A DNA stretch of 64,000 nt. It comes from Streptomyces sp. NBC_01451 (lineage in GTDB: Bacteria; Actinomycetota; Actinomycetes; Streptomycetales; Streptomycetaceae). The translations under genes were made by a program, and so were the position numbers. Below the pieces are notes generated by a model. That model made no database searches. It was not told where the DNA came from and saw only the letters and a program-made list of their open reading frames with translations. The stretch is taken from the NCBI RefSeq assembly GCF_036227485.1, contig NZ_CP109479.1, forward strand, positions 8,990,001 through 9,054,000. The letters are read 5' to 3'. Each line of letters starts with the position of its first letter. Within the stretch, counting starts at the first letter, position 1. Positions 1 to 8,797 of the stretch are shown here, in pieces.

Positions 1-165
1 ACCGGACTGTGCGGCGCGCTGACCACGTACTCGACCTTCTCGTACGAGACGCTGCGGCTGGCCGAGGACGGGGCAGGTCTCTTCGCCGTCGCCAACGTCA
101 TGGTGAGCGTGGTGGCCGGTCTCGGGGCGGCTTTCGCGGGTGTGTGGCTGGGAGGCGCGCTGTAG
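1..165 (+). CDS. crcB: FluC/CrcB fluoride channel, C-terminal part
   Basis: Only the last 54 residues are in the window. They read in frame from base 1 and begin TGLCGALTTYSTFSYET, which matches the conserved GxCGxxTTFSTF signature of FluC (CrcB) fluoride channels, including the polar Thr/Ser track and the phenylalanine that lines the fluoride path. One further hydrophobic helix follows, ending in the tag at 163-165. FluC proteins are small four-helix membrane proteins that work as antiparallel dimers to export fluoride. Streptomyces often carry two adjacent crcB genes, so this may be the second of a pair. The 5' part lies outside the window. Confidence 0.85.
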   Translation, partial: TGLCGALTTYSTFSYETLRLAEDGAGLFAVANVMVSVVAGLGAAFAGVWLGGAL

Positions 166-246
166 ACGGACGGCGTCCTGGCCTTGCCGGCGTGTAGTAG
201 GACTGACTCCGCCGCAGCCCGTCCCCGCCCAGCAGAACTGGATTCC

Positions 247-1080
247 ATGAGCACCATCTCCGTCGGTCAGGCCATCGTCCTCGGAGCCGTCGAGGGGGTG
301 ACCGAGTTCCTGCCGGTCTCCTCGACCGGTCATCTGAAGATCACCGAGGGGCTGATGAACATCCCCGTCGACGACAACGCGGTGGTCGGGTTCTCGGCCG
401 TCATCCAGGTCGGCGCGATCGCGGCGGTGCTCGTGTACTTCTTCAAGGACATCGTCCGGATCGTCACCGCCTGGGGGAGGGGACTGCGCAACCGCGACGA
501 GCGCCACCACCACGACTACAAGTTCGCCTGGTGGGTCATCTGGGCGACCATCCCGATCGTCGTCGTGGGCCTCGCCGCCAAGCCGCTGATCGAGGGCCCA
601 CTGGCCTCGCTGTGGGTGGTCGCCGCCTCGCTGATCGTCGGGAGCGGGGTGATGTGGGCCGCGGACCAGATGGGCCGGCACAAGCGCGGTGAGGACGACA
701 CGACGTTCAAGGACGCGATGCTGGTGGGCAGTTCACAGATCCTCGCCCTGCTGTTCCCCGGCTTCTCGCGCTCCGGCGCCACCATGTCGACGGCGCTGAT
801 CCTCGACCTCGACCGGGTCGCCGCCACCCGTCTCTCCTTCTTCCTCGGCATCCCCGCCCTGACCGGCGCCGGACTGTACGAGCTGAAGGACGCCCTGGGC
901 GCGGGGGTGGGCGTCGCGCCGCTGGCCGTCGGCACGGTGGTGTCCTTCGTCGTCGCCTACGGCTCCATCGCCTGGCTGCTGAAGTTCGTCGCCAAGCACT
1001 CCTTCAACGCCTTCGTGATCTACCGGATCATCGTCGGCGTGCTGCTCTTCGGCCTGCTGGGCGCGGGTGTACTGAACTGA
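247..1080 (+). CDS. uppP: Undecaprenyl-diphosphatase UppP (BacA)
   Basis: This 277-residue polytopic membrane protein dephosphorylates undecaprenyl diphosphate to recycle the lipid carrier for cell-wall synthesis; overexpression gives bacitracin resistance. The N-terminus holds the family signature AVEGVTEFLPVSSTGHL, which carries the catalytic glutamate, serine and histidine region. A second signature, PGFSRSGATMSTAL with its essential Arg-Ser, lies near residue 175. Length and pattern fit the family. I chose the ATG at 247 because the protein then begins MSTISVGQAIVLGAVEG, the usual start; an in-frame start 63 bases upstream adds only low-complexity residues. No strong ribosome-binding site is visible. 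Confidence 0.95.
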   Translation: MSTISVGQAIVLGAVEGVTEFLPVSSTGHLKITEGLMNIPVDDNAVVGFSAVIQVGAIAAVLVYFFKDIVRIVTAWGRGLRNRDERHHHDYKFAWWVIWATIPIVVVGLAAKPLIEGPLASLWVVAASLIVGSGVMWAADQMGRHKRGEDDTTFKDAMLVGSSQILALLFPGFSRSGATMSTALILDLDRVAATRLSFFLGIPALTGAGLYELKDALGAGVGVAPLAVGTVVSFVVAYGSIAWLLKFVAKHSFNAFVIYRIIVGVLLFGLLGAGVLN

Positions 1081-1167
1081 GGCGGGGCGGGAGACGGGGC
1101 CGCCGTGAGGACGTCCCCGGCCGCACACCCTTGACAGTCCCGTCCCTTCACCCGCAGGATCACCCCC

Positions 1168-1911
1168 GTGAACCTGTCAGACAGCCAGACAGGTGGCTCG
1201 GTACCGCGGCGCGTCAGCGCGATGGAAGCGGTCCTCGGTCATCTGCGCAGCGCCATCGAGCGCGGAGACTACGCCGTGGGGGACAAGCTCCCCTCCGAGG
1301 CCGAGCTGTGCCGACGCCTGGAGGTGAGCCGGCCCGTACTGCGGGAGGCCCTGCGGGCCCTGCAGACCATGGGCCTGACCGTCTCCAGGACCGGCAAAGG
1401 CACCTTCGTCGTGTCCAGCACCGTCGAGGACCCCACCTTCGGCGACTACGCGGCCAGCGACCTCCTGGAAGTCCGTCGGCACGTCGAGATCCCGGTCGCC
1501 GGCTACGCGGCCGTACGACGGACCCCCGAGGACCTCGACCACCTCGCGCACCTGCTGGAGCGCATGGAGCACGAGACCGACACCACCGCGTGGGTCGCCA
1601 TGGACACCCTCTTCCATCTGGCCGTGGCGCAGGCCGCCCAGAACCCGGTGTTCCGCCGGGTGATCGAGGAGATCCGGGACGCGCTGGCCCGTCAGTCGGC
1701 GTTCCTGAACGAGCTGGGCGGCCGGCGCGAGCAGTCCAACCGTGAGCACCGGGCGATCGTCGAGGCACTGATCGACCGCAGCGAGGACGACGCGGTGGCG
1801 GCCATGTCCCACCACCTCGACCGGGTCTCCACGACCCTCACCGACATCGTGCGCGCCGCGCACACGGACACCCCCCACGAGACAACCCCGGAAGGCGGAC
1901 CCGAGGCGTGA
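1168..1911 (+). CDS. FadR-type (FCD) GntR transcriptional regulator
   Basis: This 247-residue regulator has an N-terminal winged helix of GntR type ([25 protein letters not shown], about residues 35-60) and a C-terminal all-helical FCD ligand domain with the usual metal/acid-binding pattern (D..FHLAV, then EH.AIVEALI). It ends in a 4-bp GTGA overlap with the amino-acid permease, so regulator, permease and asparaginase form one unit. That suggests it responds to asparagine, aspartate or glutamine. The GTG at 1168 was taken as start with a weak AGGA upstream. A palindrome covers codons 2-9, so the ATG at 1222 is a possible alternative start. Confidence 0.9.
   Translation: MNLSDSQTGGSVPRRVSAMEAVLGHLRSAIERGDYAVGDKLPSEAELCRRLEVSRPVLREALRALQTMGLTVSRTGKGTFVVSSTVEDPTFGDYAASDLLEVRRHVEIPVAGYAAVRRTPEDLDHLAHLLERMEHETDTTAWVAMDTLFHLAVAQAAQNPVFRRVIEEIRDALARQSAFLNELGGRREQSNREHRAIVEALIDRSEDDAVAAMSHHLDRVSTTLTDIVRAAHTDTPHETTPEGGPEA
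1172..1194. promoter_or_regulatory. Candidate GntR operator over the regulator's start
   Basis: Perfect inverted repeat ACCTGTC-N9-GACAGGT. An 11-bp palindrome, CTGTCAGACAG, lies inside it at 1174-1184. The TGTC-A-GACA core resembles FadR-subfamily operators, which have short arms around an odd spacer. It lies immediately downstream of the GTG chosen as start, so it could be an autoregulatory site, or it could mean that translation starts later. Confidence 0.45.
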
Positions 1912-3407
1912 GCGAGCAATCCCTGCACGACGGCACGGCGAACGGGACGGCGCAGAAGAAGGCCGTCCACGTCGACGCCGGTGACGCGGGCTACAGCAAG
2001 TCGCTGAAGTCCCGGCACGTGAACATGATCGCCATCGGCGGTGCCATCGGCACCGGCCTGTTCCTCGGCGCGGGCGGCCGGCTGGCCGACGCCGGCCCGT
2101 CCCTCTTCATCGCCTACGCGGTCTGCGGCGTCTTCGCCTTCCTCGTCGTCCGGGCACTGGGCGAACTCGTCCTCTACCGGCCCTCGTCCGGCGCCTTCGT
2201 GTCGTACGCCCGTGAGTTCCTGGGCGAGAAGGGCGCGTACGTCGCGGGCTGGATGTACTTCCTGAACTGGGCCACCACCGGCATCGCCGACATCACCGCG
2301 GTGGCCCTCTACACCCACTACTGGGGCCTGTTCTCCGACATTCCGCAGTGGGTGCTCGCGCTGATCGCCCTGGCGGTCGTCCTCACCGTGAACCTGATCT
2401 CCGTGCGGATGTTCGGTGAACTGGAGTTCTGGTTCGCCATCATCAAGGTCAGCGCCCTCGTCGTCTTCATGCTGATCGGCATCTTCCTGCTGGTCACCCA
2501 GCACGAGGTCGACGGCACCACCCCCGGCCCGTCCCTGATCACCGACAACGGCGGCGTCTTCCCCAACGGCCTGCTGCCCATGCTGCTGATCATCCAGGGC
2601 GTCGTCTTCGCCTACGCCTCCGTCGAACTCGTCGGTGTCGCGGCGGGCGAGACCGAGAACCCCGAGAAGATCATGCCGAAGGCGATCAACTCGATCATGT
2701 GGCGGGTCGGCCTCTTCTACGTCGGCTCCGTCGTCCTCCTCGCGATGCTCCTGCCGTGGAACAAGTACTCGTCCGGCGAGAGCCCCTTCGTGACCGTCCT
2801 GTCCAACATCGGCATCCCGGCGGCCGGCGGTGTGATGAACCTGGTCGTCCTCACGGCGGCCATGTCGTCCCTCAACTCGGGCCTGTACTCCACCGGCCGC
2901 ATCCTGCGCTCGATGGCGATGTCCGGCTCCGCGCCGAAGTTCACCGGCAACATGAGCCGCAGCCAGGTCCCGTACGGCGGCATCCTGCTCACCAGCGGCT
3001 TCTGCGTACTCGGCGTCGGCCTCAACTTCGTCGTCCCCGCCGACGCCTTCGAGATCGTGCTGAACTTCGCCGCGATCGGCATCCTCGCCACCTGGGGCAT
3101 GATCATGATCTGCCACCTGGTGTTCTGGCGGAAGACCGAGAACGGCGAGCTGACCCGCCCGAGCTACCGCCTTCCCGGCTCCCCGTGGACCGAGCTCGTG
3201 ACGCTGGCCTTCCTCGCCTCCGTCCTCGTCCTGATGTACGCCGACGGCGGCGCCGGCCGCACCACCGTGCTGTGTCTGCCCCTGATCGCCGGGGTGCTGG
3301 TCGCGGGCTGGTACGGCGTCCGCGCCCAGGTGGCCCGCAAGGCCGCCGAGGCGAAAACGGCCGGCCAGTCCACCCAAGCCGGCGGGCCGACCGGAGCCGA
3401 CGCGTGA
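1908..3407 (+). CDS. Amino-acid permease, AAT family (asparagine permease-like)
   Basis: A 499-residue transporter of the amino acid-polyamine-organocation superfamily with about 12 membrane helices. The N-terminal [24 protein letters not shown] is the family's first-helix signature, with the unwound GAIGTG that binds the substrate amino group. It is closest in look to AnsP/GabP-type permeases. It overlaps the regulator upstream and the asparaginase downstream, each by GTGA, which strongly implies co-transcription and an L-asparagine (or related amide) substrate. The substrate is inferred from context, not from sequence. The C-terminal 30 residues are hydrophilic and Ala/Gly rich. Confidence 0.9.
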   Translation: MSEQSLHDGTANGTAQKKAVHVDAGDAGYSKSLKSRHVNMIAIGGAIGTGLFLGAGGRLADAGPSLFIAYAVCGVFAFLVVRALGELVLYRPSSGAFVSYAREFLGEKGAYVAGWMYFLNWATTGIADITAVALYTHYWGLFSDIPQWVLALIALAVVLTVNLISVRMFGELEFWFAIIKVSALVVFMLIGIFLLVTQHEVDGTTPGPSLITDNGGVFPNGLLPMLLIIQGVVFAYASVELVGVAAGETENPEKIMPKAINSIMWRVGLFYVGSVVLLAMLLPWNKYSSGESPFVTVLSNIGIPAAGGVMNLVVLTAAMSSLNSGLYSTGRILRSMAMSGSAPKFTGNMSRSQVPYGGILLTSGFCVLGVGLNFVVPADAFEIVLNFAAIGILATWGMIMICHLVFWRKTENGELTRPSYRLPGSPWTELVTLAFLASVLVLMYADGGAGRTTVLCLPLIAGVLVAGWYGVRAQVARKAAEAKTAGQSTQAGGPTGADA

Positions 3408-4465
3408 ACCACGCGGTGATGCAGGATGAAGTAATGCAGGAAGCAGTGCAGGCAGCCATGTACGGCAGTTCTCTCGCGGACGCTCCCGCGATCCGTGAAC
3501 CCCTCCACTCGCCCGTCGCGCACCTCGTGCGCGGCGGGGTCATCGAGGGCATCCACTACGGTTCCGTCGTCGTCCTCGGCACTGACGGACAGGTGGAACT
3601 CCAGGTGGGCGACATCGAGGCGGCCTTCTACCCGCGCTCGGCCCTGAAGCCGGTGCAGGCGGTGGCCATGCTCAGGGCAGGGCTGCCCCTCGACGGCGAG
3701 TTGCTTTCCCTGGCCGCCGCCAGCCACTCCGGCGAGGAACGCCACCTGGCCGGCTCCCGCCGCATCCTGGAGCTGGCCGGCCTCGCCGAGGACGACCTGC
3801 GCAACGTGCCGGACCTGCCGTTCGACCCGGTCGTCCGGGACGGCTGGATACGCGAGGGCCGCCTGCCCTCCCGCCTCGCCCAGAACTGCTCCGGCAAGCA
3901 CGCGGCGATGCTCTACACCTGCGAGCTCAACGGCTGGCCCCTCGACAGCTACCTCGACCCCGGCCACCCCCTCCAGCAGGCGATCGCCGAGATCGTCGAG
4001 GACCTCACCGGGCAGCGCATCGCCCAGGTGACCGTCGACGGTTGCGGAGCGCCCCTCTTCTCCATCTCCCTGCACGGTCTCGCCCGCGCCGCGGCCCGCA
4101 TCACCACCGCCGCCCCGGACACCCCGGAGGCGCTGGTCGCCGACGCGATGCGAGACCACGCCGAGATGGCGTCCGGTTCCGGGCGGGACGTGGCCGCGCT
4201 GATGCGGGCCGTACCCGGGTTGCTCAGCAAGGACGGCTTCGAGGGTGTCCAGGTCGCGGCCCTTCCCGACGGCCGGGCCGTCGCGGTGAAGATCGCCGAT
4301 GGTGCGAACCGGGCCCGTGTTCCGGTGACGGCGGCGGCACTGGTGCGGGCGGGCGTGGATCCGGAGCTGCTCACCGAGTTCGAGGGTGAGGCTCTGCTGG
4401 GTGGTGGACGTGAGGTCGGACGGGTTCGGCCGGCCCGCGTGCTCGATCCTGTGCCGCGACGGTAG
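3404..4465 (+). CDS. Asparaginase II-family L-asparaginase
   Basis: This 353-residue protein belongs to the asparaginase II family typified by the Rhizobium etli thermolabile enzyme (Pfam Asparaginase_II), which is unrelated to the E. coli AnsA/AnsB fold. Supporting motifs include [11 protein letters not shown] near residue 65, [13 protein letters not shown] near 155, and [13 protein letters not shown] near 205. The family hydrolyses asparagine to aspartate and ammonia. No signal peptide is seen, so it should be cytoplasmic. The GTG at 3404 overlaps the permease stop by 4 bp; further in-frame ATGs follow at codons 6 and 11. Its aspartate product would feed the aspartase downstream. Confidence 0.9.
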   Translation: MNHAVMQDEVMQEAVQAAMYGSSLADAPAIREPLHSPVAHLVRGGVIEGIHYGSVVVLGTDGQVELQVGDIEAAFYPRSALKPVQAVAMLRAGLPLDGELLSLAAASHSGEERHLAGSRRILELAGLAEDDLRNVPDLPFDPVVRDGWIREGRLPSRLAQNCSGKHAAMLYTCELNGWPLDSYLDPGHPLQQAIAEIVEDLTGQRIAQVTVDGCGAPLFSISLHGLARAAARITTAAPDTPEALVADAMRDHAEMASGSGRDVAALMRAVPGLLSKDGFEGVQVAALPDGRAVAVKIADGANRARVPVTAAALVRAGVDPELLTEFEGEALLGGGREVGRVRPARVLDPVPRR

Positions 4466-4514
4466 GGGATCCGCTTCTTTCGCCCCCGCCGCCCCTACCC
4501 GTCCCATCCCGTTC

Positions 4515-4534
4515 CTGGGGGCTGCCGCCCCCAG
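4515..4534. terminator. Hairpin downstream of the asparaginase gene
   Basis: Perfect 8-bp stem CTGGGGGC / GCCCCCAG around a TGCC loop, 50 bases after the asparaginase stop. No U-tract follows, as is usual in Streptomyces. It leads straight into the repeat block at 4561-4700, and the whole unit resembles a dispersed Streptomyces intergenic element. Confidence 0.5.
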
Positions 4535-4560
4535 ACCCCCGCTTTCGGCCCTGAACGGGC

Positions 4561-4700
4561 CTCGTCCTCAAACGCCGGACGGGCTGGGTGGGTGGGTCTC
4601 GTTCTCGGACATCGGACGGGCTGGGTGGATGGGCCTCGTCCTCAAACGCCGGACGGGCTGGGTGGGTGGCGGGCCACGTTCTCGAACATCGGACGGGCTG
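4561..4700. repeat. Four-copy intergenic repeat, core CGGACGGGCTG
   Basis: Four copies of a roughly 26-bp unit lie at 4561-4586, 4598-4623, 4635-4660 and 4676-4700, with period 37, 37 and then about 40. Copies 1 and 3 carry CTCAAACGCCGGACGGGCTG. Copies 2 and 4 carry the variant ending ACATCGGACGGGCTG. They alternate A-B-A-B, separated by GGGTGGGTGGG-type linkers. The A unit is of a kind I recall as common between Streptomyces genes. Nothing here codes for protein, although one frame stays open through it into the aspartase gene. Confidence 0.8.
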
Positions 4701-4739
4701 AATTGTCAGCCCCCTTCACGGAAGCAGGCCGACTCACTG

Positions 4740-6143
4740 ATGACCGGCGCAGCCACTCGTAGCGAACACGACCTCCTCGGCGACCGGGACGTGCCGGCCG
4801 AGGTGTACTGGGGTGTCCACACCCTGCGTGCCACGGAGAACTTCCCCATCACCGGCATGACCATCTCCGCCTACCCGCATCTCATCGACGCCCTCGCCGC
4901 CGTCAAGGAGGCCGCCGCCCTCGCCAACGAGGAACTCGGTCTCCTCGAAACGAAGAAGGCAGCCGCGATCGTCGAGGCATGCCGGGAGATCCGGGGCGGC
5001 GGCCTGCACGACCAGTTCGTGGTGGACGTCGTGCAGGGCGGGGCGGGCACCTCGACGAACATGAACGCCAACGAGGTCGTCGCCAACCGGGCGTTGGAGC
5101 TGCTGGGCCACGAGAAGGGCCAGTACCAGTACCTGCACCCCAACGAGGACGTCAACCTCGGCCAGTCCACCAACGACGTCTACCCGACCGCCGTCAAGGT
5201 CGCGACCGTCTTCGCGGTGCGGGAACTGCTCAAGGCGATGAAGGTGCTCCAGGACGCCTTCGCCCGCAAGGCCGTCGAGTTCCGTGACGTCCTGAAGATG
5301 GGGCGCACGCAGCTCCAGGACGCCGTACCGATGACGCTCGGGCAGGAGTTCTCGGCGTACGCCGTGATGATCGAGGAGGACCGCAGCCGCCTCGCGGAGG
5401 CGGTCGAGCTGATCCACGAGATCAACCTCGGCGCCACCGCGATCGGCACGGGCCTCAACGCCCCCGCCGGATATGCCGAGTCGGCCCGCCGCCACCTCGC
5501 CGAGATCACCGGACTCCCGCTCGTCACGGCCGCCAACCTGGTCGAAGCCACCCAGGACTGCGGGGCGTTCGTCCAGATGTCCGGCGTGCTCAAGCGGGTC
5601 GCCGTCAAGCTGTCGAAGAGCTGCAACGACCTGCGTCTGCTGTCCTCCGGGCCGCGCGCCGGGCTCGGTGAGATCAACCTGCCGCCGGTGCAGGCGGGTT
5701 CGTCGATCATGCCCGGCAAGGTCAACCCGGTGATCCCCGAGGTCGTCAACCAGGTCGCCTTCGAGGTGATCGGCAACGACGTCACCATCACCATGGCCGC
5801 GGAAGCCGGGCAGCTCCAGCTCAACGCCTTCGAGCCGATCATCCTGCACTCCCTCTCGGAGTCCATCACGCATCTGCGCGCAGCCTGCCTCACGCTCGCC
5901 GAGCGCTGTGTCGACGGCATCACCGCCAACACCGAGGCGCTGCGCGCGAGTGTCGAGAACTCCATCGGCCTGGTCACCGCCCTCAACCCGTACATCGGGT
6001 ACACGGCAGCCACCGACATCGCCAAGGAGGCGCTCGTCAGCGGTCGCGGCGTCGCCGAACTCGTCCTGGAGAAGGGCCTGTTGCCCGCCGAACGACTCGC
6101 CGGCCTGCTGCGTCCCGAGATCCTGGCGGGCAACGGCGCGTAG
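4740..6143 (+). CDS. aspA: Aspartate ammonia-lyase
   Basis: This 467-residue enzyme of the fumarase/aspartase superfamily deaminates L-aspartate to fumarate and ammonia. The signature loop GSSIMPGKVNPVIPE, with the catalytic serine, lies near residue 320. GTSTNMNANEV and GQSTNDVYPT lie near residues 105 and 140. Length and N-terminus (TRSEHDLLGDRDVPAEVYWGVHT) fit AspA rather than fumarase. The ATG at 4740 is chosen because earlier in-frame codons run through the intergenic repeats. It follows asparaginase and precedes glutaminase, consistent with a pathway from Asn and Gln to fumarate, glutamate and ammonia. Confidence 0.93.
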   Translation: MTGAATRSEHDLLGDRDVPAEVYWGVHTLRATENFPITGMTISAYPHLIDALAAVKEAAALANEELGLLETKKAAAIVEACREIRGGGLHDQFVVDVVQGGAGTSTNMNANEVVANRALELLGHEKGQYQYLHPNEDVNLGQSTNDVYPTAVKVATVFAVRELLKAMKVLQDAFARKAVEFRDVLKMGRTQLQDAVPMTLGQEFSAYAVMIEEDRSRLAEAVELIHEINLGATAIGTGLNAPAGYAESARRHLAEITGLPLVTAANLVEATQDCGAFVQMSGVLKRVAVKLSKSCNDLRLLSSGPRAGLGEINLPPVQAGSSIMPGKVNPVIPEVVNQVAFEVIGNDVTITMAAEAGQLQLNAFEPIILHSLSESITHLRAACLTLAERCVDGITANTEALRASVENSIGLVTALNPYIGYTAATDIAKEALVSGRGVAELVLEKGLLPAERLAGLLRPEILAGNGA

Positions 6144-6233
6144 CGCTCCACCGAGGGGCGCGTTCGCGCCCTCGGCTTCACCAGCACCGCTCGGACACAC
6201 ACGAACGCGCACGAGGACCGGCCCGGAGGGAGA

Positions 6234-7199
6234 ATGGTGATCATGGCATCAGTTCCGTCGCCCTCACCCTCGCCCTCGGCCTCGCCCCCGACCTTCCAGC
6301 CGGTCCTGGAACGCATCGCCGAGGAGATCGGACGCACCCCCGGCCGCGGTCGCCCCGCCGACTACATCCCGGCGCTCGCCGCCCGCGACCCACGCAGCTT
6401 CGGTATGGCCGTCGCCGAACTGGACGGGACGGTGTACGGGGTGGGGGACTGGCGGGAGCCGTTCTCCGCGCAGTCCGTCACCAAGGTCTTCACCCTCGCC
6501 CTCGACCTGGCCCGCGAGGGCGACGAACTCTGGGAGCACGTCGGCCGCGAACCCTCCGGAAACCCCTTCAACTCCCTGATCCAGCTGGAGTACGAGAGCG
6601 GCATCCCGCGCAACCCGTTCATCAACGCGGGCGCCCTCGTCGTGACCGACCGACTGCACACCCGTACCGGGGACGCGGCCGGCGCGCTCCTCGACTTCCT
6701 GCGCACGGAGTCCGGCAACCCCGGGCTCACCTTCGACAAGGAGGTCGCCGCCTCGGAGGCCGGCCGCGGCCATCGCAACGCGGCCCTCGCCCACTTCATG
6801 GCCTCGTACGGCAACATCGACAACCCGGTGCCGGACCTGCTGGAGCAGTACTTCCGGCAGTGCTCGGTGGAGGCGTCCTGCGCGGACCTCGCCCTGGCCT
6901 CGAACTTCCTGGCCCGCCACGGCGTCCGGGCCGACGGCACCCGTCTCCTGACCCGCAGCCAGTCCAAGCAGATCAACGCCATCATGCTGACCTGCGGCAC
7001 CTACGACGCGGCAGGCGACTTCGCCTACCGGGTGGGCCTCCCCGGCAAGAGCGGAGTGGGCGGCGGCATCATCGCCATCGTGCCGGGCCGCTGCACGCTG
7101 TGCGTCTGGAGCCCCGGGCTCGACGAGCGCGGCAACTCGGTCGCGGGGGTGGCGGCCCTGGACCGCTTCACGACACTGACGGGAGTATCGGTCTTCTAG
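6234..7199 (+). CDS. glsA: Glutaminase
   Basis: This 321-residue serine-dependent glutaminase hydrolyses glutamine to glutamate and ammonia. The Ser-x-x-Lys catalytic motif is SVTK, at about residues 81-84, in a beta-lactamase-like fold. Other family blocks are GNPFNSLIQLE, RNPFINAGALV and the C-terminal GKSGVGGGIIAIVPG. The first 20 residues are a Pro-Ser repeat of no obvious function. A GGAGGG at 6225-6230 serves closely spaced candidate starts at 6234 (ATG), 6237 (GTG) and 6243 (ATG); 6237 has the best spacing. It sits 90 bases after aspA on the same strand. Confidence 0.92.
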   Translation: MVIMASVPSPSPSPSASPPTFQPVLERIAEEIGRTPGRGRPADYIPALAARDPRSFGMAVAELDGTVYGVGDWREPFSAQSVTKVFTLALDLAREGDELWEHVGREPSGNPFNSLIQLEYESGIPRNPFINAGALVVTDRLHTRTGDAAGALLDFLRTESGNPGLTFDKEVAASEAGRGHRNAALAHFMASYGNIDNPVPDLLEQYFRQCSVEASCADLALASNFLARHGVRADGTRLLTRSQSKQINAIMLTCGTYDAAGDFAYRVGLPGKSGVGGGIIAIVPGRCTLCVWSPGLDERGNSVAGVAALDRFTTLTGVSVF

Positions 7200-7252
7200 C
7201 CGTCGGGTGTTCCTGCGGGACTCCTCGACGTCCTGTCGGGGAGCAGCCACTT

Positions 7253-7305
7253 CAGGGGCGCGGGGGGCTGTGCGACAGGCCCCACCGGTCCGCGCCCGGC
7301 CGCCG
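7253..7305. repeat. Dispersed Streptomyces GC-rich intergenic repeat
   Basis: The stretch beginning AGGGGCGCGGGGGGCTGTG matches, in the opposite orientation, the element at 40919-40960 in this window (reverse complement AGGGGCGCGGGGAACCGCG). I recall this as a very common intergenic repeat in Streptomyces. It lies between glsA and the glycosyltransferase and may help terminate glsA transcription. Confidence 0.55.
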
Positions 7306-7387
7306 ACCCCCAGAGGTCACCAGCCAGTAACTCCCAGGCCTCCGCCCGGAGGGCACCCCGTCCACCCGCCCTTGTCACGCTGCACCG

Positions 7388-8797
7388 GTGAAGGCTCCCC
7401 CGACGACCCTCTCCCGCTGCCGGGCAACAGGCCTGGTCGGCACCGCGTGCCTCGCCCTCGGAGGAGAGACCGCCGGAGCCCTCCCCGTACGCGAACTCAT
7501 CGCACCCTCCAACGCCCGCGCCGCACTGGGCCTGGTCGGTGTCTACTTCGGTGTCGTCCTGCTGATAGCCGCCTGGACCCTGCTCGGCAGACTGGTCCGG
7601 GGCCCGCAGCCGCCCACCGTGCGCTCCCTGATGCTCGTCCTCGCGGTCTGGGCGACCCCGCTGCTCCTCGCCCCACCCCTGTTCAGCCGGGACGTCTACA
7701 GCTATCTCGCCCAGGGCGCGATGGTCGACGCGCACATGGACGTGTACACGCACGGCCCCGCCCTGCTCGGCGGCCCGCTCGCCGCCGAGGTCGCCCCGGT
7801 GTGGCAGCAGACCGGGGCGCCGTACGGCCCGGTGTTCCTCGCCGTGGCGTCCGGGCTCTCCGGACTGACCCGGGGCGAGATCCCGGCCGGTCTGTTCGGC
7901 CTGCGGCTGGTCGCGCTGCTCGGCGTGGCGCTGATGGCGGCGGCCCTGCCCCGCCTGGCCCGGCACAGCGGCGCCGACCCGGCCGCCGCGCTGTGGCTGG
8001 GTGCCCTGAACCCGCTGGTCCTGCTGCATCTGGTGGCAGGCGCGCACAACGACGCGATCATGCTCGGGCTGCTCGGCGTCGGTCTGGTGACGGCGCTGGG
8101 CCGGTGGCCGGTCCTAAGCGCCGTACTCGTCACGCTCGCCGCCCTCGTCAAGGCACCCGCCGTCCTGGGCCTCGCCGCGGTCGTGGCGCTCCAGATCCGC
8201 GCGGGCCGCAGCCCGGTGCGGGCGGTACTGACCACCGTGGGCGCGGCAGCCGCGACCACCGTCGCCGTCACCGCGCTGGCCGGCACCGGATACGGCTGGA
8301 TAGGTGCCCTGAGAACCCCGGTGTCACCCCAGAACTGGGCCCTCACCAGCCTCCTCGGCCGCGCCACGGCCGCCGCGCTCACGAAGACGGGCAGCGATCT
8401 GGCACCGCTCGCCGTCCCGGCCTGGCATCTGCTGGGCCTCGCGATCACCGCCCTCACCATCGCCTTCATATGGCTGCGCCGCCCACGCCTCAGTCCGCTC
8501 TACGCGCTCGGCCTCAGCCTGGCCGTCGTGGTCGTCCTCGGCCCCGCGATCCGGCCCTGGTACGCGCTGTGGGCCCTGTTCCTCATCGCCGCCGCGGCGC
8601 CCAGCACCTCCGTACGCCACCGCCTCGCCGCCGTCACGGGTGTCGTCGCGCTCCTGGCCCTGCCGAGCGGCGCGCCCGCCGGGGCAGAGGAACTGGTCCT
8701 GGCCGTCTCGGGCGGGGCACTGGCCATGGTCGTCCTCTGGCAGGCCCACCAGGCCCATCAGGCGGCTCACACACCCCTGCGGGAGAGCACGGTATGA
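7388..8797 (+). CDS. Polytopic glycosyltransferase, MptB-like
   Basis: A 469-residue membrane protein with about 11-12 hydrophobic helices. The first long loop contains PLFSRDVYSYLAQG, the acidic motif expected in polyprenol-phosphate-sugar-dependent GT-C glycosyltransferases. It resembles the actinobacterial MptB-type alpha-1,6-mannosyltransferases, which extend mannan chains on the outer face of the membrane using polyprenol-phosphomannose. The start is a GTG at 7388. It is coupled by ATGA overlap to a second glycosyltransferase. The substrate in Streptomyces is not evident from sequence; lipomannan-like glycolipid or protein O-mannosylation accessory roles are possible. Confidence 0.8.
   Translation: MKAPPTTLSRCRATGLVGTACLALGGETAGALPVRELIAPSNARAALGLVGVYFGVVLLIAAWTLLGRLVRGPQPPTVRSLMLVLAVWATPLLLAPPLFSRDVYSYLAQGAMVDAHMDVYTHGPALLGGPLAAEVAPVWQQTGAPYGPVFLAVASGLSGLTRGEIPAGLFGLRLVALLGVALMAAALPRLARHSGADPAAALWLGALNPLVLLHLVAGAHNDAIMLGLLGVGLVTALGRWPVLSAVLVTLAALVKAPAVLGLAAVVALQIRAGRSPVRAVLTTVGAAAATTVAVTALAGTGYGWIGALRTPVSPQNWALTSLLGRATAAALTKTGSDLAPLAVPAWHLLGLAITALTIAFIWLRRPRLSPLYALGLSLAVVVVLGPAIRPWYALWALFLIAAAAPSTSVRHRLAAVTGVVALLALPSGAPAGAEELVLAVSGGALAMVVLWQAHQAHQAAHTPLRESTV

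Noticed and set aside
4561..4700. Short CRISPR-like array (period about 37)
   Set aside because: No unique spacers: the material between repeats is itself similar, and the core matches a dispersed Streptomyces repeat.
4386..4739. Possible 118-residue N-terminal extension of aspartase
   Set aside because: It runs through the intergenic hairpin and the four repeats; AspA homologues start at the equivalent of 4740.
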